From: Fodinicola feengrottensis
Lineage (GTDB): Bacteria; Actinomycetota; Actinomycetes; Mycobacteriales; HKI-0501
Direction: 5' to 3'
Assembly: GCF_010993775.1 (NCBI RefSeq)
Contig: NZ_WOTO01000034.1
Location: 1 to 64,000, forward strand
DNA length: 64,000 nucleotides
Part shown: one piece after another, positions 8,615 to 17,240 of the stretch
Layout of the letters: each line of letters begins with the position of its first letter
How positions within the stretch are numbered: position 1 is the first letter of the stretch
The notes under the pieces: generated by a model
Told to the model about the DNA's origin: nothing
Seen by the model: the letters and a program-made list of their open reading frames with translations, nothing else
Databases searched by the model: none
Program-made: the position numbers and the translations under genes

Positions 8615-9709
8615 ATGGTGACTCGGCAGCGGCGGGACGAGGTTCGGCGGGCCAGCGAGCGGTTCCTGCAGATGCACGGGCCGACCGTGATGGCGGACCA
8701 GCTGACGGATCTTGCCAGCCGGGCGCGGGGGCGGGATCGTGACTCGTACGGCACCGGCGAGCTGATCGAGGAGCTGGAGGGCCGGCTGGCCGACCTTTTC
8801 GGCACTGAGGCTGCGGTTTTCCTGCCCAGCGGGACCATGGCCCAGCAGATCGCGCTGCGGATCTGGGCGGAGCAGGCCGGCCGTGACACGGTCGGGCTGC
8901 ACCCGCTGACCCACCTGGAAGTCCACGAACTCGGCGCGGTCTGGGAACTGCACCGGCTCCGGCCGCGCTTTCTCACCCGACGCACCGCGCCAACCCACCC
9001 TCGACGACCTGGCCGCGGTCGCGGAGCCGCTGGGCAGCGTGGTGGTCGAGCTTCCGTTGCGGGAGGCCGATTTCCAGCTGCCGACCTGGGACGAGTTGTC
9101 GGGTTTCGCGGCGGCGGTGGGAGAACGTGGTGCGCGTCTGCATGTCGACGGTGCCAGATTGTGGGAAAGCACGGCACACCTGGGCCATTCGCTGGCCGAG
9201 ATCGCCGGACTCGCCGACAGCGTTTACGTGTCGTTCTACAAAGTCCTCGGCGCGATGTCCGGCTCCGCCCTGGTCGGTCCGGCATCCTTTGTCGCCCAGG
9301 CTCGCCGTTGGCAGCGCCGCCACGGCGGAACGCTGTTCGCACAATATCCAGCCGTGTTGGGCGCACTGCGCGGACTCGACGAATACCTGCCGCGGGTGCC
9401 GACTTATGTCTCGTACGCCCAAAAACTGGCTGCCCGCCTCGCCGAACTTCCGCGCGTACGCGTCAACCCGAATCCCGTCCCACACACACCAACGGCTTCG
9501 CCGTCTACGTCGACGCCGATTCCGATCGCCTGGACGAAGCCACCGTCGCGTACGCGCAGAGAGAGAAGAAGACCACCACCTTCTGGTGGGGTCCGACGGT
9601 GGTCCCCGGCTGGTCGAAAACCGAGATCAGCGTCGGCGAGGCGACCCTGGGCTGGAAACCCGGCGAAATCGCCGACACCCTCCAAGAACTCGTCGACCGC
9701 GCCAGCTAG
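8615..9709 (+). CDS. PLP-dependent threonine aldolase / beta-eliminating lyase family (two frame breaks)
   Basis: Low-specificity threonine aldolases cleave threonine to glycine and acetaldehyde using PLP. Three frames join into one fold-type I protein of about 365 residues: residues 1-120 (DSYGTGELIEELEGRLADLF, FLPSGTMAQQIALRIWAEQA), then from about 8975 VVELPLREADFQLPTWDELS, LHVDGARLWES and the lysine motif VYVSFYKVLGAMSGSALVG, then from about 9485 HTNGFAVYVDADSDRLDEAT to the stop. The HVDGARLW and SFYK motifs are the family hallmarks. Start ATG at 8615. Confidence 0.8.
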   Translation: MVTRQRRDEVRRASERFLQMHGPTVMADQLTDLASRARGRDRDSYGTGELIEELEGRLADLFGTEAAVFLPSGTMAQQIALRIWAEQAGRDTVGLHPLTHLEVHELGAVWELHRLRPRFLTRRTAPTHPRRPGRGRGAAGQRGGRASVAGGRFPAADLGRVVGFRGGGGRTWCASACRRCQIVGKHGTPGPFAGRDRRTRRQRLRVVLQSPRRDVRLRPGRSGILCRPGSPLAAPPRRNAVRTISSRVGRTARTRRIPAAGADLCLVRPKTGCPPRRTSARTRQPESRPTHTNGFAVYVDADSDRLDEATVAYAQREKKTTTFWWGPTVVPGWSKTEISVGEATLGWKPGEIADTLQELVDRAS

Positions 9710-10255
9710 CCCAGGTGTTTCACCAGGAAGCGGGCCGGATCGGCGACCTCGTGCCGGACCCCGTCGTCGTCAAGGTAGTGGTATCGGTCCAAATACCGGC
9801 AGTCCACGTCCTGGTAGCCGATCCGAAGATAGAGCGCGGCGGCGGCTGGATTGTCGTCATCCACCCCGAGGCCGATCCGGTCGAAACCGCGCTCGACGGC
9901 GAGAGCCTCGGCGGCCCGGATGAACTGGCTGCCGATGCCCTGCGACCGGTGCTCGGCCGGCCAGATGGTCAGGCCGTTGATTTCAGGGCAGTCCGGAAAA
10001 CGCCGCAGGACCTCCGGCGCTTCACAGCCCTCCCACCGAATCTCGCCGGAGCCGGTCGGAACGTCGTCCAACCAGGCGACCAGAAACGTGCCGACGCCCT
10101 GCTCCTGACGGCCAAACCGCATCTCGTTCACCTTGGTCCGTCCGGGACCGGGATGATATTTCTCCACACAGCTCGACATCCGCGGCCCGGCACTGCCGCA
10201 ACTCAACCACCAACAACGGACACTCCCCCCGTCGGGACGACGACACAGCCGGCAA
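9706..10255 (-). CDS. GNAT family N-acetyltransferase (frame broken near 10165)
   Basis: The C-terminal 140 residues hold the GNAT core: INGLTIWPAEHRSQGIGSQF (acetyl-CoA loop), AAEALAVERGFDRIGLGVDD and NPAAAALYLRIGYQDVDCRY. The N-terminal strand LLVVELRQCRAADVEL is in another frame, so an indel near 10165 is likely and the true start lies near 10230-10255. It converges on the aldolase-like gene with a 4-nt overlap. Substrate unknown. Confidence 0.7.
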
Positions 10256-10314
10256 GTGCGTAAGACAAACTCGACTCTATCGCTGGCCTGCCGGCTGATC
10301 TCCCTGCCAGCTAT

Positions 10315-10615
10315 CTACTTCTTCGGGCCCCGCGGTCCGCGCCTCGCGTTGTGGTACCTGTCGCAGTCAGCGCTCGGCCGCTGACCTGGGTCATGCTGGG
10401 GCACAGGCGTCCGCGACAAACTGGTCGCGGTCCATCTCACGCGGAAATTCTGGTCGCGGATCTGGCCGAAAAGATAGTCGGCCGCCCGCGGGATCATCGT
10501 GTGCGGCATGAACTGCGTGCTGCCCTTGGCAATCTCGATCGTACGAACCTGCCCGGCCCACGGGTAAACCTTGCCGAAGATTCGGCCGTGGATCGCCCCA
10601 AAACTGGCTGCCCAC
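10315..10615 (-). pseudogene. Fic-domain fragment lacking the catalytic motif
   Basis: One minus-strand frame reads GAIHGRIFGKVYPWAGQVRT followed by IEIAKGSTQFMPHTMIPRAA, the N-terminal half of a Fic (AMP-transferase) domain (IFG-VYPWAG-RT). It continues through DYLFGQIRDQNFR and, after a break, MDRDQFVADACAP. The catalytic HPFx(D/E)GNGR loop is not found in any frame downstream; the frame ends in a short basic tail. This is either a truncated Fic gene or one with the active half missing. No antitoxin partner is seen. Confidence 0.55.
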
Positions 10616-10636
10616 CTTGGCGGAGTCGCGTCGCCG

Positions 10637-11290
10637 TCATGACGGCCACGCGGCCGCGAGGTGCGTCAAGACGAAGTCAGCTCTTTCCCCGACCGGGACC
10701 AGTGGCAGCTCAACAAGATCGTAGCCATGATCCGCGTACGCACCAATGATCGCTTCGTACGTCCGCTGAGCTTCTGCGAAAGTCTGCTTACGCTCGGAGT
10801 CCTGGGCGTAGATCGCCGCCCAGGGTGGCGCGACGAAGACTTTCCGGTGGTACCGGAATTTCCTGATGGCGGCCTCGAAATGGGCCGGAACCGGACGCCG
10901 CAGGAGGCGCAGATATCCGGCGAGATCCGGCACCCCGCGATCGAAGAACACGATCCGGGCCGGATCGCGCTCAGCGCCACGATATGACCGCAACTCCCAG
11001 GTCAGCATGATTTCGGCGAACAGTGCGGTGTCGTCCCACGGCAATGCCAGGCCGCCGATCGCCACCTGCTCCCGGATAATCGCCCGCCCGGCCTCCTCGG
11101 TGATGCCAAAGCCTCGCCGGCCCAACGCCTCGATCAACGTCGTCTTCCCAGCCCCCGGCCCGCCGGTGACGACCACCAACCGATCCGGGTCTTTCGTTGC
11201 TACGTCAGCTGTTTTGTCGATCAAGGCACATCCGTTCGGCGAGGCCGCCCGCCGCCCAGCGTCGTGCACCCAGCACTGTGGACCCGACAT
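10637..11290 (-). CDS. AAA ATPase (AAA_28-like)
   Basis: A P-loop NTPase of about 200 residues. Walker A is in RLVVVTGGPGAGKTTLIEAL near residue 35, a Walker B-like strand is ARIVFFDRGVPDLAGYLRLL, and the arginine-rich stretch AIRKFRYHRKVFVAPPW is characteristic of the AAA_28 group. The start is uncertain: 11290, or a TTG near 11228 that removes a poorly conserved leader. Role unknown; members are often annotated simply as ATP-binding proteins. It follows the Fic fragment on the same strand. Confidence 0.75.
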   Translation of the reverse strand: MSGPQCWVHDAGRRAASPNGCALIDKTADVATKDPDRLVVVTGGPGAGKTTLIEALGRRGFGITEEAGRAIIREQVAIGGLALPWDDTALFAEIMLTWELRSYRGAERDPARIVFFDRGVPDLAGYLRLLRRPVPAHFEAAIRKFRYHRKVFVAPPWAAIYAQDSERKQTFAEAQRTYEAIIGAYADHGYDLVELPLVPVGERADFVLTHLAAAWPS

Positions 11291-11503
11291 TGCGGGAGCG
11301 GACAGAATTGGGATTTACGCTGGAGGAACCCTCAACAGCGGCGGCCGCACCAAACGGCCTACCGACCGACTCTAACGCACCAGCGCCTCGCCGTCAGCGA
11401 CCGCCTCGGGGGCAGGTTCCAAACCTTAGGCCCGGAGGGACGCGTCGACGTACGCGACAGACTCAGCAGGGGTCGGCCTCGGCTTCGTCCTGGTCTCCCA
11501 GGA

Positions 11504-11835
11504 TTACCTCCCGCGACTGGCAGGTTTGGCAGGGTCAAGAGGCGGGGGGTCGGCGGACTTTTTTGTGGGGGCAGGGGTGGGAGGTTGCCGTCCTCGTCGA
11601 GGTCGAACTCGCCGTCCTTGGCGCCCAACACGAAGGCGTCCCACTCGGCCTGAGTGAAGGTCAGCACCGGACCGTCCGGCTCTGCGCCGTTGCGCATGCA
11701 GATCTTGTCCTCGACGAACGCGATCTCCACGCGGCTCTGGTCGGGGTCGGCGTCGTCGCCTTCGGCGCTCTGCCAGACGGCGTTCGTCAGGTCCGGCTGG
11801 ATCTTGATCTCGGGCTGCGGTTCTGCTTCGGTCAC
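11504..11835 (-). CDS. DUF397 protein (C-terminal frame uncertain)
   Basis: The first 85 residues contain the DUF397 pattern: NAVWQSAEGDDADPDQSRVE, IAFVEDKICMRNGAEPDG and VLTFTQAEWDAFVLGAKDGE. Near 11575 one frame continues into long Pro/Arg-rich sequence while the other ends sensibly (PTKKSADPPPLDPAKPASRG then stop at 11504), so an indel in the A/C-rich run is likely. DUF397 proteins are common in actinomycetes next to XRE regulators; no XRE gene is adjacent here. Confidence 0.6.
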
Positions 11836-11956
11836 AGGACAAATCTACCGGCTCGGCGGCGATGAATGCGTACCAGGCATCCATCCTTCAAGCATGAAAA
11901 AGCCCCCGACGAACCAGCAACTGAGTCGATGGTTCGTCGAGGGCAAAGCCGAGCGG

Positions 11957-12235
11957 TCAGGCGGTAGAGCCACCGCGGATTCGTGTGAGATAGAGCGCGG
12001 CCGTCAGGCCGACCAGGATGATGCAGACGACGAGCGAGATTCCCCAGCGGATCCAGTCGACACCTGGCGTGCTGGCAACGTGGAAGAGTCCGGCGATGAA
12101 GTAGCCGATCAGCACTGCCACCACGCCGACGACGACGGTCAGCCACCACGGCATGGCCTGCCTACCCGGCATGACCAGCCGTGCCAGAACTCCGATGATC
12201 GCCCCGGCGATGATCGTCGTGATGATTGTCCACAT
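11957..12235 (-). CDS. GlsB/YeaQ/YmgE family stress membrane protein
   Basis: A 92-residue protein with three TM segments: IITTIIAGAIIGVLARLVMP, WWLTVVVGVVAVLIGYFIAG and IRWGISLVVCIILVGLTAAL. The first helix followed by GRQAMPWW is the transglycosylase-associated (GlsB/YeaQ) pattern; these are small general-stress membrane proteins of unclear mechanism. The gene stands alone between DUF397 and dapC. Confidence 0.85.
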   Translation of the reverse strand: MWTIITTIIAGAIIGVLARLVMPGRQAMPWWLTVVVGVVAVLIGYFIAGLFHVASTPGVDWIRWGISLVVCIILVGLTAALYLTRIRGGSTA

Positions 12236-12410
12236 GACGTGCCCCCTCTGCGAGCCGGCGATGTGCCCTCGCGATAGTTGTACCGCTTACCGCGTTGGCT
12301 CGCCCCTCGAGCGATGGCCCGTTATGCGTAGTACGTCCGGGATTGACTGACCAGTCGGTCACCTGGGTGAACAGTATTCGCAGCTCACCGGGCCTTGGTG
12401 AGAACCTGAC

Positions 12411-13500
12411 TTATTTCTGCGCGGTCAGCCGGGCCGCGGCCGCGTCGACCCGCTCATCGGTGGCGGTGAGGGCGATGCGTACGTGCCGGCCGCCCGTTGG
12501 GCCGTAGAACTCGCCCGGCGCGACCAGGATCCCGCGCTCGGCGAGGAAGTCGACGGCCGCCCAGCAGTCGTCGCCGCGAGTCGCCCACAGGTAGAGGCCG
12601 GCGTCGGACTGCTCGACGGTGAACCCGGCGGCGCCGATCGCCGCTCGCAGCACCTCGCGTCGCCGGCGATAACGTTCGCGCGCTGCTCAGCGACGTGCTC
12701 CTGGTCGCCGAGGGCGGCGACCATGGCGGCTTGTACGGGGGCGGGGACGATCATGCCGGCATGCTTGCGGACTTCTAGCAATCGCTTGATAAGTGCCGGG
12801 TCACCGGCCACGAAACCGGCCCGGTAGCCGGCGAGGTTGCTGCGCTTGGAGAGCGAGTGCACTGCGAGGACACCGTGGTGGTCGCCGTGACACACGTCCG
12901 GGTGCAGCACGCTGACCGGCTCTGTTTCCCAACCCAGCTCGATATAACACTCGTCCGACACCACGATCGCGTCGCGCTCGCGGGCCCACGCGACCACCTT
13001 GGCCAGGTGCTCGGGCGGCAGCACTCGACCTGTCGGGTTGGACGGCGAGTTAATCCAGACCAGGGCGGGCGACCGGGGGCCAAGAGCCGTCGTGCTGTCG
13101 GCACGTACCAACTCGGCGCCCGCGAGACGTACGCCCACGTCATAAGTGGGGTAGGCCAACTCCGGCACGACGACCGTGTCACCAGCGCCGACGCCGAGCA
13201 GCGTGGGCAGCCAGGCGACCAGCTCCTTGGAACCGATGCTGGGCAGCACCCCATCGATGCCCACCGCGGCACCGAGCCGCTGGGTGCACCAGGCGGCCAT
13301 CGCCGCACGCAGCTCCGGCGAACCGATGGTGGTCGGGTAACCGGGAGCGTCCGCGGCCGCCGCTAGCGCCCGCTGTACGACGACAGGCGTCGGGTCGACA
13401 GGCGTACCGATGGAGAGGTCAACCAGTCCGTCCGGGTGGACCGCCGCGGTGCGCTTGGCTGGCGCGAGGCGGTCCCACGGAAAGTCGGGGGGAGCTCGAT
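12411..13500 (-). CDS. dapC: Succinyldiaminopimelate transaminase (frame broken near 12655)
   Basis: DapC is a PLP aminotransferase of the lysine/DAP pathway. The N-terminus APPDFPWDRLAP, then LVDLSIGTPVDPTPVVVQRA, LVWINSPSNPTGRVLPPEHL, VVSDECYIELGWE and the PLP lysine motif LAVHSLSKRSNLAGYRAGFV are all visible. Near 12655 the frame shifts to LRAAIGAAGFTVEQSDAGLY through RLTAQK and the stop at 12411. A C6 run near 13490 hides the start, so the exact initiation codon cannot be fixed. It lies directly downstream of fdxA, the usual fdxA-dapC order of actinobacteria. Confidence 0.88.
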
Positions 13501-13511
13501 GGCCCGCCCGC

Positions 13512-13832
13512 CTACTCGCCCTGCGGCGGCAGCGCGGCGACCAGCGGATGGTCCCGCTCGATCTTGCCGAGCTTGGAGGCGCCACCCGGCGAACCCAGCT
13601 CGGAGAAGAACTCCACGTTGGCGGTGTAGAAGTCCTTCCACTGGTCCGGCACATCGTCCTCGTAGAAGATGGCCTCGACCGGGCAGACCGGCTCACACGC
13701 TCCACAGTCGACGCACTCGTCGGGGTGGATGTAAAGCATCCGCTCGCCCTCGTAAATGCAGTCGACAGGGCATTCCTCAATGCACGCCTTGTCGAGCACA
13801 TCGACGCAGGGCTCGGCGATGACGTAGGTCAC
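13512..13832 (-). CDS. fdxA: 7Fe ferredoxin
   Basis: A GTG start at 13832 with GAGAGGA upstream gives about 106 residues. The N-terminal half carries both cluster motifs: CVDVLDKACIEECPVDCIYE (3Fe-4S type spacing) and CVDCGACEPVCPVEAIFYED (4Fe-4S). The tail FYTANVEFFSELGSPGGASK is the standard actinobacterial FdxA C-terminus. It is an electron carrier, likely co-transcribed with dapC. Confidence 0.93.
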   Translation of the reverse strand: MTYVIAEPCVDVLDKACIEECPVDCIYEGERMLYIHPDECVDCGACEPVCPVEAIFYEDDVPDQWKDFYTANVEFFSELGSPGGASKLGKIERDHPLVAALPPQGE

Positions 13833-13936
13833 GGATGCGGTCCTCTCGCTGCGGTTACGACACAAACCGTACGCGATATCGCGTTCTTACTGCTTAGTAT
13901 CCTGCTCGGCCGAGCATGTTTGTAGTCCGGGGGTTA

Positions 13937-14699
13937 ATGGTGGCATGGGACACAGCAGCGGTGGACGACCTTGAGCTGGAACGAGTCGCGGCGCGGCGGG
14001 CGGCTGGCCGGGCCTGGAAACCAGGTGGCTGGGCGACTGGCGGCTGCGAGCTGGCCGAGGCTTCACCGGCCGGGCCAACTCGGCGCTGCCACTGGGCCCC
14101 CCCGGCCGGCCCGTTGGCGAGGCGCTGACGGCGGTGGCCGGTTGGTACGGGCAGCGAGGGCTGCCCGCGATGCTCCAGGTGCCGTTGCCCGTACGGGCCG
14201 AGCTGGTGCGGCCGCTAGAGGACGCCGGCTTCGTACGCGGACACGGGGCTCGGGTGTTGACCGCTTCGGTGTCGTCGGTGGCGGAGGCGGTGCGTACGGA
14301 CCTGCCCGCCATCGAGTGGGCCGCCGCGCCGGACGATGGCTGGTTGTCGCTCTACCACTACCGCGGCGGGGACTTGCCGGACAGCGCGGTGCCGGTGTTG
14401 GTGGCCGGCGCGGACGTACGCTTCGGGACGCTGCGGATCGACGGTGCGGTGGCCGGGATCTGCCGTACCAGCTCGGCGTCGGGCTGGCTGGGGGACCTGA
14501 CCGCCGTCGAGGTGTCGCCGGTGTTCCGGCGGCAGGGGTTGGCCACCCACCTGCTGAGGTCAGCCGCCGCCCGTACCGACGCCGAGGGTGTGTATCTGCA
14601 GGTCGAGCACGGAAAAACGCGACGGCCTTGGCGCTCTACGCACGCTGCGGCTTCACCGTCCACCACGAGTATTTCTACTGGCGTCTGGACGCCCTCTAA
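13937..14699 (+). CDS. GNAT family acetyltransferase (several frame breaks)
   Basis: Fragments in three frames join into one protein of about 250 residues: DDLELERVAAR, then WLGDWRLRAGRGFTGRANSA and LPLGPPGRPVGEALTAVAGW, then GLPAMLQVPLPVRAELVRPL, then the GNAT core GDLTAVEVSPVFRRQGLATH and finally NATALALYARCGFTVHHEYF. This is the double-GNAT type protein common in actinomycetes. Breaks are near 13995, 14060 and 14615. Its stop codon touches the left end of the MITE-like element. Confidence 0.75.
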
Positions 14700-14862
14700 G
14701 AGGGTGTCTGGGAACTGTGGTGGGTCGAGAGTCGAGATCCAGGTGTTGTCTGGTGGTGCCGCCGGATCGAGTGCATACCGGTGTTGTATGTGCTCGGTCC
14801 GGCGGTGCCGCCAGGCGGGGCCTGGGCTCGGCTATCGCCCGCCACAGTTCCCAGACACCCTC
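14700..14862. mobile_element. 163-bp MITE-like element with 21-bp perfect terminal inverted repeats
   Basis: Left end 14700-14720 and right end 14842-14862 are perfect 21-bp inverted repeats that begin GAGGGTGTCTGGGAACTGTG. Flanks are CTAA on the left and TTAA on the right, both fitting the YTAR target of IS5-group elements. The core has a second, weaker inverted repeat (GGTGGTGCCGCCGG against CCGGCGGTGCCGCC) and no coding potential. It sits exactly between the stop codons of two convergent genes, where it could also act as a bidirectional terminator. The parent transposon is not in this window. Confidence 0.7.
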
Positions 14863-15377
14863 TTAAGAGCGTGACGAGGACTTGGTGGGCTTGGACGGCT
14901 TAACGTTGTGGTGGGTGTGCGACTGCCGGCGGGACACCGACGGCTTCACCTCGGACTGCACCTTCCAGGCGCGGCTGACCGGGTCGAGGCCGGGGCGATC
15001 GCACCGAGCACACCGGCCGCGAAGCCGATGATGAGCAGGCCGGCGTGCAGGGCGAGCTGCAGCCCGGTGGCGGTGAAGTCAAAAGACGGCTTGCCCGAGA
15101 TGTACGCGGCGGCGAAGACCACCAGCAACGTGGACACCATGGTGACGAGTAGCAGGTCCAGGGCGGTGGGCAGCAACCGCTGCTGACGCGCCAGCCAGAA
15201 GCCGATCACCGCGGCGGCGACCACCGCGACCAGCAGCGAGATCAACGCCGGCGTCAGCGCGTCGACCGAAGCCGGCAACACGAACCGGCTGATCGCCCGG
15301 GCGATCACGTTGACGACCACGATGATCACCGTGGCGATCCCGATCCGGATGAGCCGCGATGACAGCGCTGGGGACAT
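14863..15377 (-). CDS. Four-TM membrane protein (frame broken near 14990)
   Basis: The first 125 residues have four hydrophobic helices (e.g. IGIATVIIVVVNVIARAISR, LISLLVAVVAAAVIGFWLAR, LDLLLVTMVSTLLVVFAAAY, LALHAGLLIIGFAAGVLGAI). A shift near 14990 leads to a hydrophilic basic tail ending SKPTKSSSRS with the stop at 14863, adjacent to the MITE-like element. No recognised family; it is similar in type, but not visibly in sequence, to the next gene. Confidence 0.65.
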
Positions 15378-15446
15378 GCGTACCTCCGTGGCCGGCGGTG
15401 CGGCCGAGTCTGACAGTGGAAAGTACGCAGATCCTAGGCGCTCAGG

Positions 15447-15872
15447 TCACCGCCGGTCAGCCAGACCGGCAGACTTGACCTCAGCTTTTCCGATCTGTGG
15501 CCGATCGGGCCGAGCACCGATGAACAGTCCGACCGCGAAGGCGACCGCGCCGACGAAGACGGTCGCCAGCGCGACCCAGTCGTTGCCGACGATGACCAGG
15601 TCGCCCGCGCTCGTCTGGGTGCCCAGCAGGGCGATCGCCGCGAACCACGAGATCGCCGGCGCGACCGGCGCGAGCTTGTTGCCGGTGACATACCTGGTCC
15701 AGAGCGCGATGCCGGCATTGGCCACGATCGCCACCAGGATGGCGATCGGCACCCGCATCTCACCGGCGCGCAGCGGAATGAGGAAACCCTCGACCACGCC
15801 CGCGCCGAAGCCGGCGACGACCGCCACCACCCCACCGACGATCGCGATGACGAGGTTGGCGAGGCGTTTCAC
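15447..15872 (-). CDS. Four-TM membrane protein
   Basis: A GTG start at 15872 gives 141 residues: VKRLANLVIAIVGGVVAVVA, IPLRAGEMRVPIAILVAIVA, ISWFAAIALLGTQTSAG and DWVALATVFVGAVAFAVGLF. The pattern (GEMRVP, MYVTG-like loop, GxQTxxGDL) recalls the DUF6113 family that often neighbours mshB in actinomycetes; this is from memory of gene order, not a search. It starts 13 bp after mshB on the same strand, so they are probably co-transcribed. Confidence 0.7.
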   Translation of the reverse strand: MKRLANLVIAIVGGVVAVVAGFGAGVVEGFLIPLRAGEMRVPIAILVAIVANAGIALWTRYVTGNKLAPVAPAISWFAAIALLGTQTSAGDLVIVGNDWVALATVFVGAVAFAVGLFIGARPDRPQIGKAEVKSAGLADRR

Positions 15873-15885
15873 GCCCGGAGCGTAA

Positions 15886-16766
15886 CTAAACGTCCAACCC
15901 CGCGAAGAGGTCGGTCTCCCAACCGCGCTCGTCGGTCTCGCCACGCTCGCCGTACGCGAGAGTGAAGTGTTCGGTGGCCCGGCCACCCATCTCGGCGACC
16001 TTGAACAGCCAGTCGTCGGTGGCGATCTGACTGGCGTGCGCCCGCATGGCGGCGAGCTTGTTCGGGACATACTTCTCGCCGTCGATCGCGGCGGCGATCA
16101 GCTCGTCCGGCGTACCGAAAGGGAGGTCGTCGACGGTCTTGATGTCCTTGAACGGGTTGTCGGCCGCGTCCGCGAAGTGCTGGAGACCCTCGAACATCTC
16201 TTTCTTGGGCACCGCGACCCAGTAGATCTTGGAGACCTGCCAGGGCTCGCCCTCGCCGGAGTCCTTGCCGGCGAGCTCGACCGCGCGCATGGCGACCCGG
16301 TGGGCCTGGATGTGGTCCGGGTGGCCGTAGAAGCCGTTCTCGTCGTACGTGATGACGACCTGCGGCCGGATCTCCCGGATGATGGGCACCAGGTAGTCGG
16401 CGGCGGTCGCGTCCACATCCGCTTTCCAGAAGCAGCGCGGATTGTCGTTGGCCGGGGTGTCGATCATGCCGGAGTCGCGGAACCGGCCAGGCCGCCGAGG
16501 AATCGGTGATCGGTCACCCCGAAGGCGGCGCAGGCCTTCTCCAACTCCCCGATCCGGTAGCCGCCCAGCTGGTCCGCCTGGTCCGCGGCGAGCTGCGCGA
16601 GCTCAGGCACCCTGATCTCGCCCTCCTCGCCGAGCGTGCAGGTCACCAAGGTCACGCGCGCACCCTCGGCGGCGTATTTCGTCATCACCAGACCGCTGCC
16701 GGTCGTCTCATCATCCGGGTGCGCATGGACGAGGAGCATGCGGCGGGCCGGGAGCTGATGACTCAC
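15886..16766 (-). CDS. mshB: N-acetyl-1-D-myo-inositol-2-amino-2-deoxy-glucopyranoside deacetylase (frame broken near 16475)
   Basis: MshB deacetylates GlcNAc-Ins in mycothiol synthesis, a thiol unique to actinobacteria. The zinc site motifs are present: RMLLVHAHPDDETTGSG at the N-terminus and ENGFYGHPDHIQAHRVAMRA. A one-base break near 16475 separates the first 95 residues from the remaining 195, starting SGMIDTPANDNPRCFWKADV. Total of about 293 residues is normal. Start at 16766 or an internal ATG just before LLVHAHPDD. Confidence 0.88.
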
Positions 16767-16947
16767 TCATACCGACGAGCGTACTTCGCAGCACCGACAG
16801 TCCAGCCGCCTCGGTGCTGGGCACATCGGCTTTGGTCGTAGCCGAACTCAAGTGACGTGTTGACAAGAAACGAGTGTCGTCGCCGCCGACACGCCGGTTG
16901 GTGCGCGAAATTGTCGTACGTGTCTGTTTTTCTGTCCCCCTCCCTTT

Positions 16948-17027
16948 GAACGGGCGGGGGGTGGGTCGAGAGGTGGACCTTAATTTTTAGTTGAACATTG
17001 GTCCTCAAACCCGCCCCCCACCCGTTC
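16948..17027. terminator. Long imperfect inverted repeat in an intergenic region
   Basis: Between mshB and the class V gene, 16767-17240 holds no gene I can support; a long open minus-strand frame there is a shadow. Arms 16948-16966 and 17008-17027 (GAACGGGCGGGGGGTGGGT against a copy with two changes) pair around an AT-rich centre. A second GGGTGGGGGT block follows. It is probably a transcription terminator or a REP-like structure. Confidence 0.45.
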
Positions 17028-17150
17028 TTGGGTGGGGGTGATTTTTCGGGGTGGGTACGACAGTTTCGCGCCGCACTCTGTCGAGGCTTGAGAATTTGAC
17101 GCACTTTGTGAGCTATTTGTCCGGTTTGGATGGCTGGTTGGTCGTCGAGT

Positions 17151-17198
17151 GCGGCACAATGTCCCGCACTCGATGTCGAGTGCGGGACATTGTGCCGC
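17151..17198. terminator. Perfect 23-bp palindromic hairpin downstream of the class V gene
   Basis: Arms 17151-17173 and 17176-17198 are exactly complementary around a TG centre; the motif CGAGTGCGGCACAATGTCCC reads into its own complement. It is about 40 bp beyond the proposed stop (17241) of the leftward ABC/class V operon, which fits a terminator. The near-zero loop and repeated GAGTGCGG boxes would also fit a dyad protein site. Confidence 0.6.
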
Positions 17199-17240
17199 GG
17201 TCGATGAGTCGCACGACCGGTCCAGCGGAGAAAACCCGGT

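Noticed and set aside
10315..11290. Fic/AAA gene pair as a toxin-antitoxin or anti-phage system
   Set aside because: The Fic part lacks its catalytic loop and no inhibitory helix or antitoxin gene is present; the AAA protein alone gives no defence signature.
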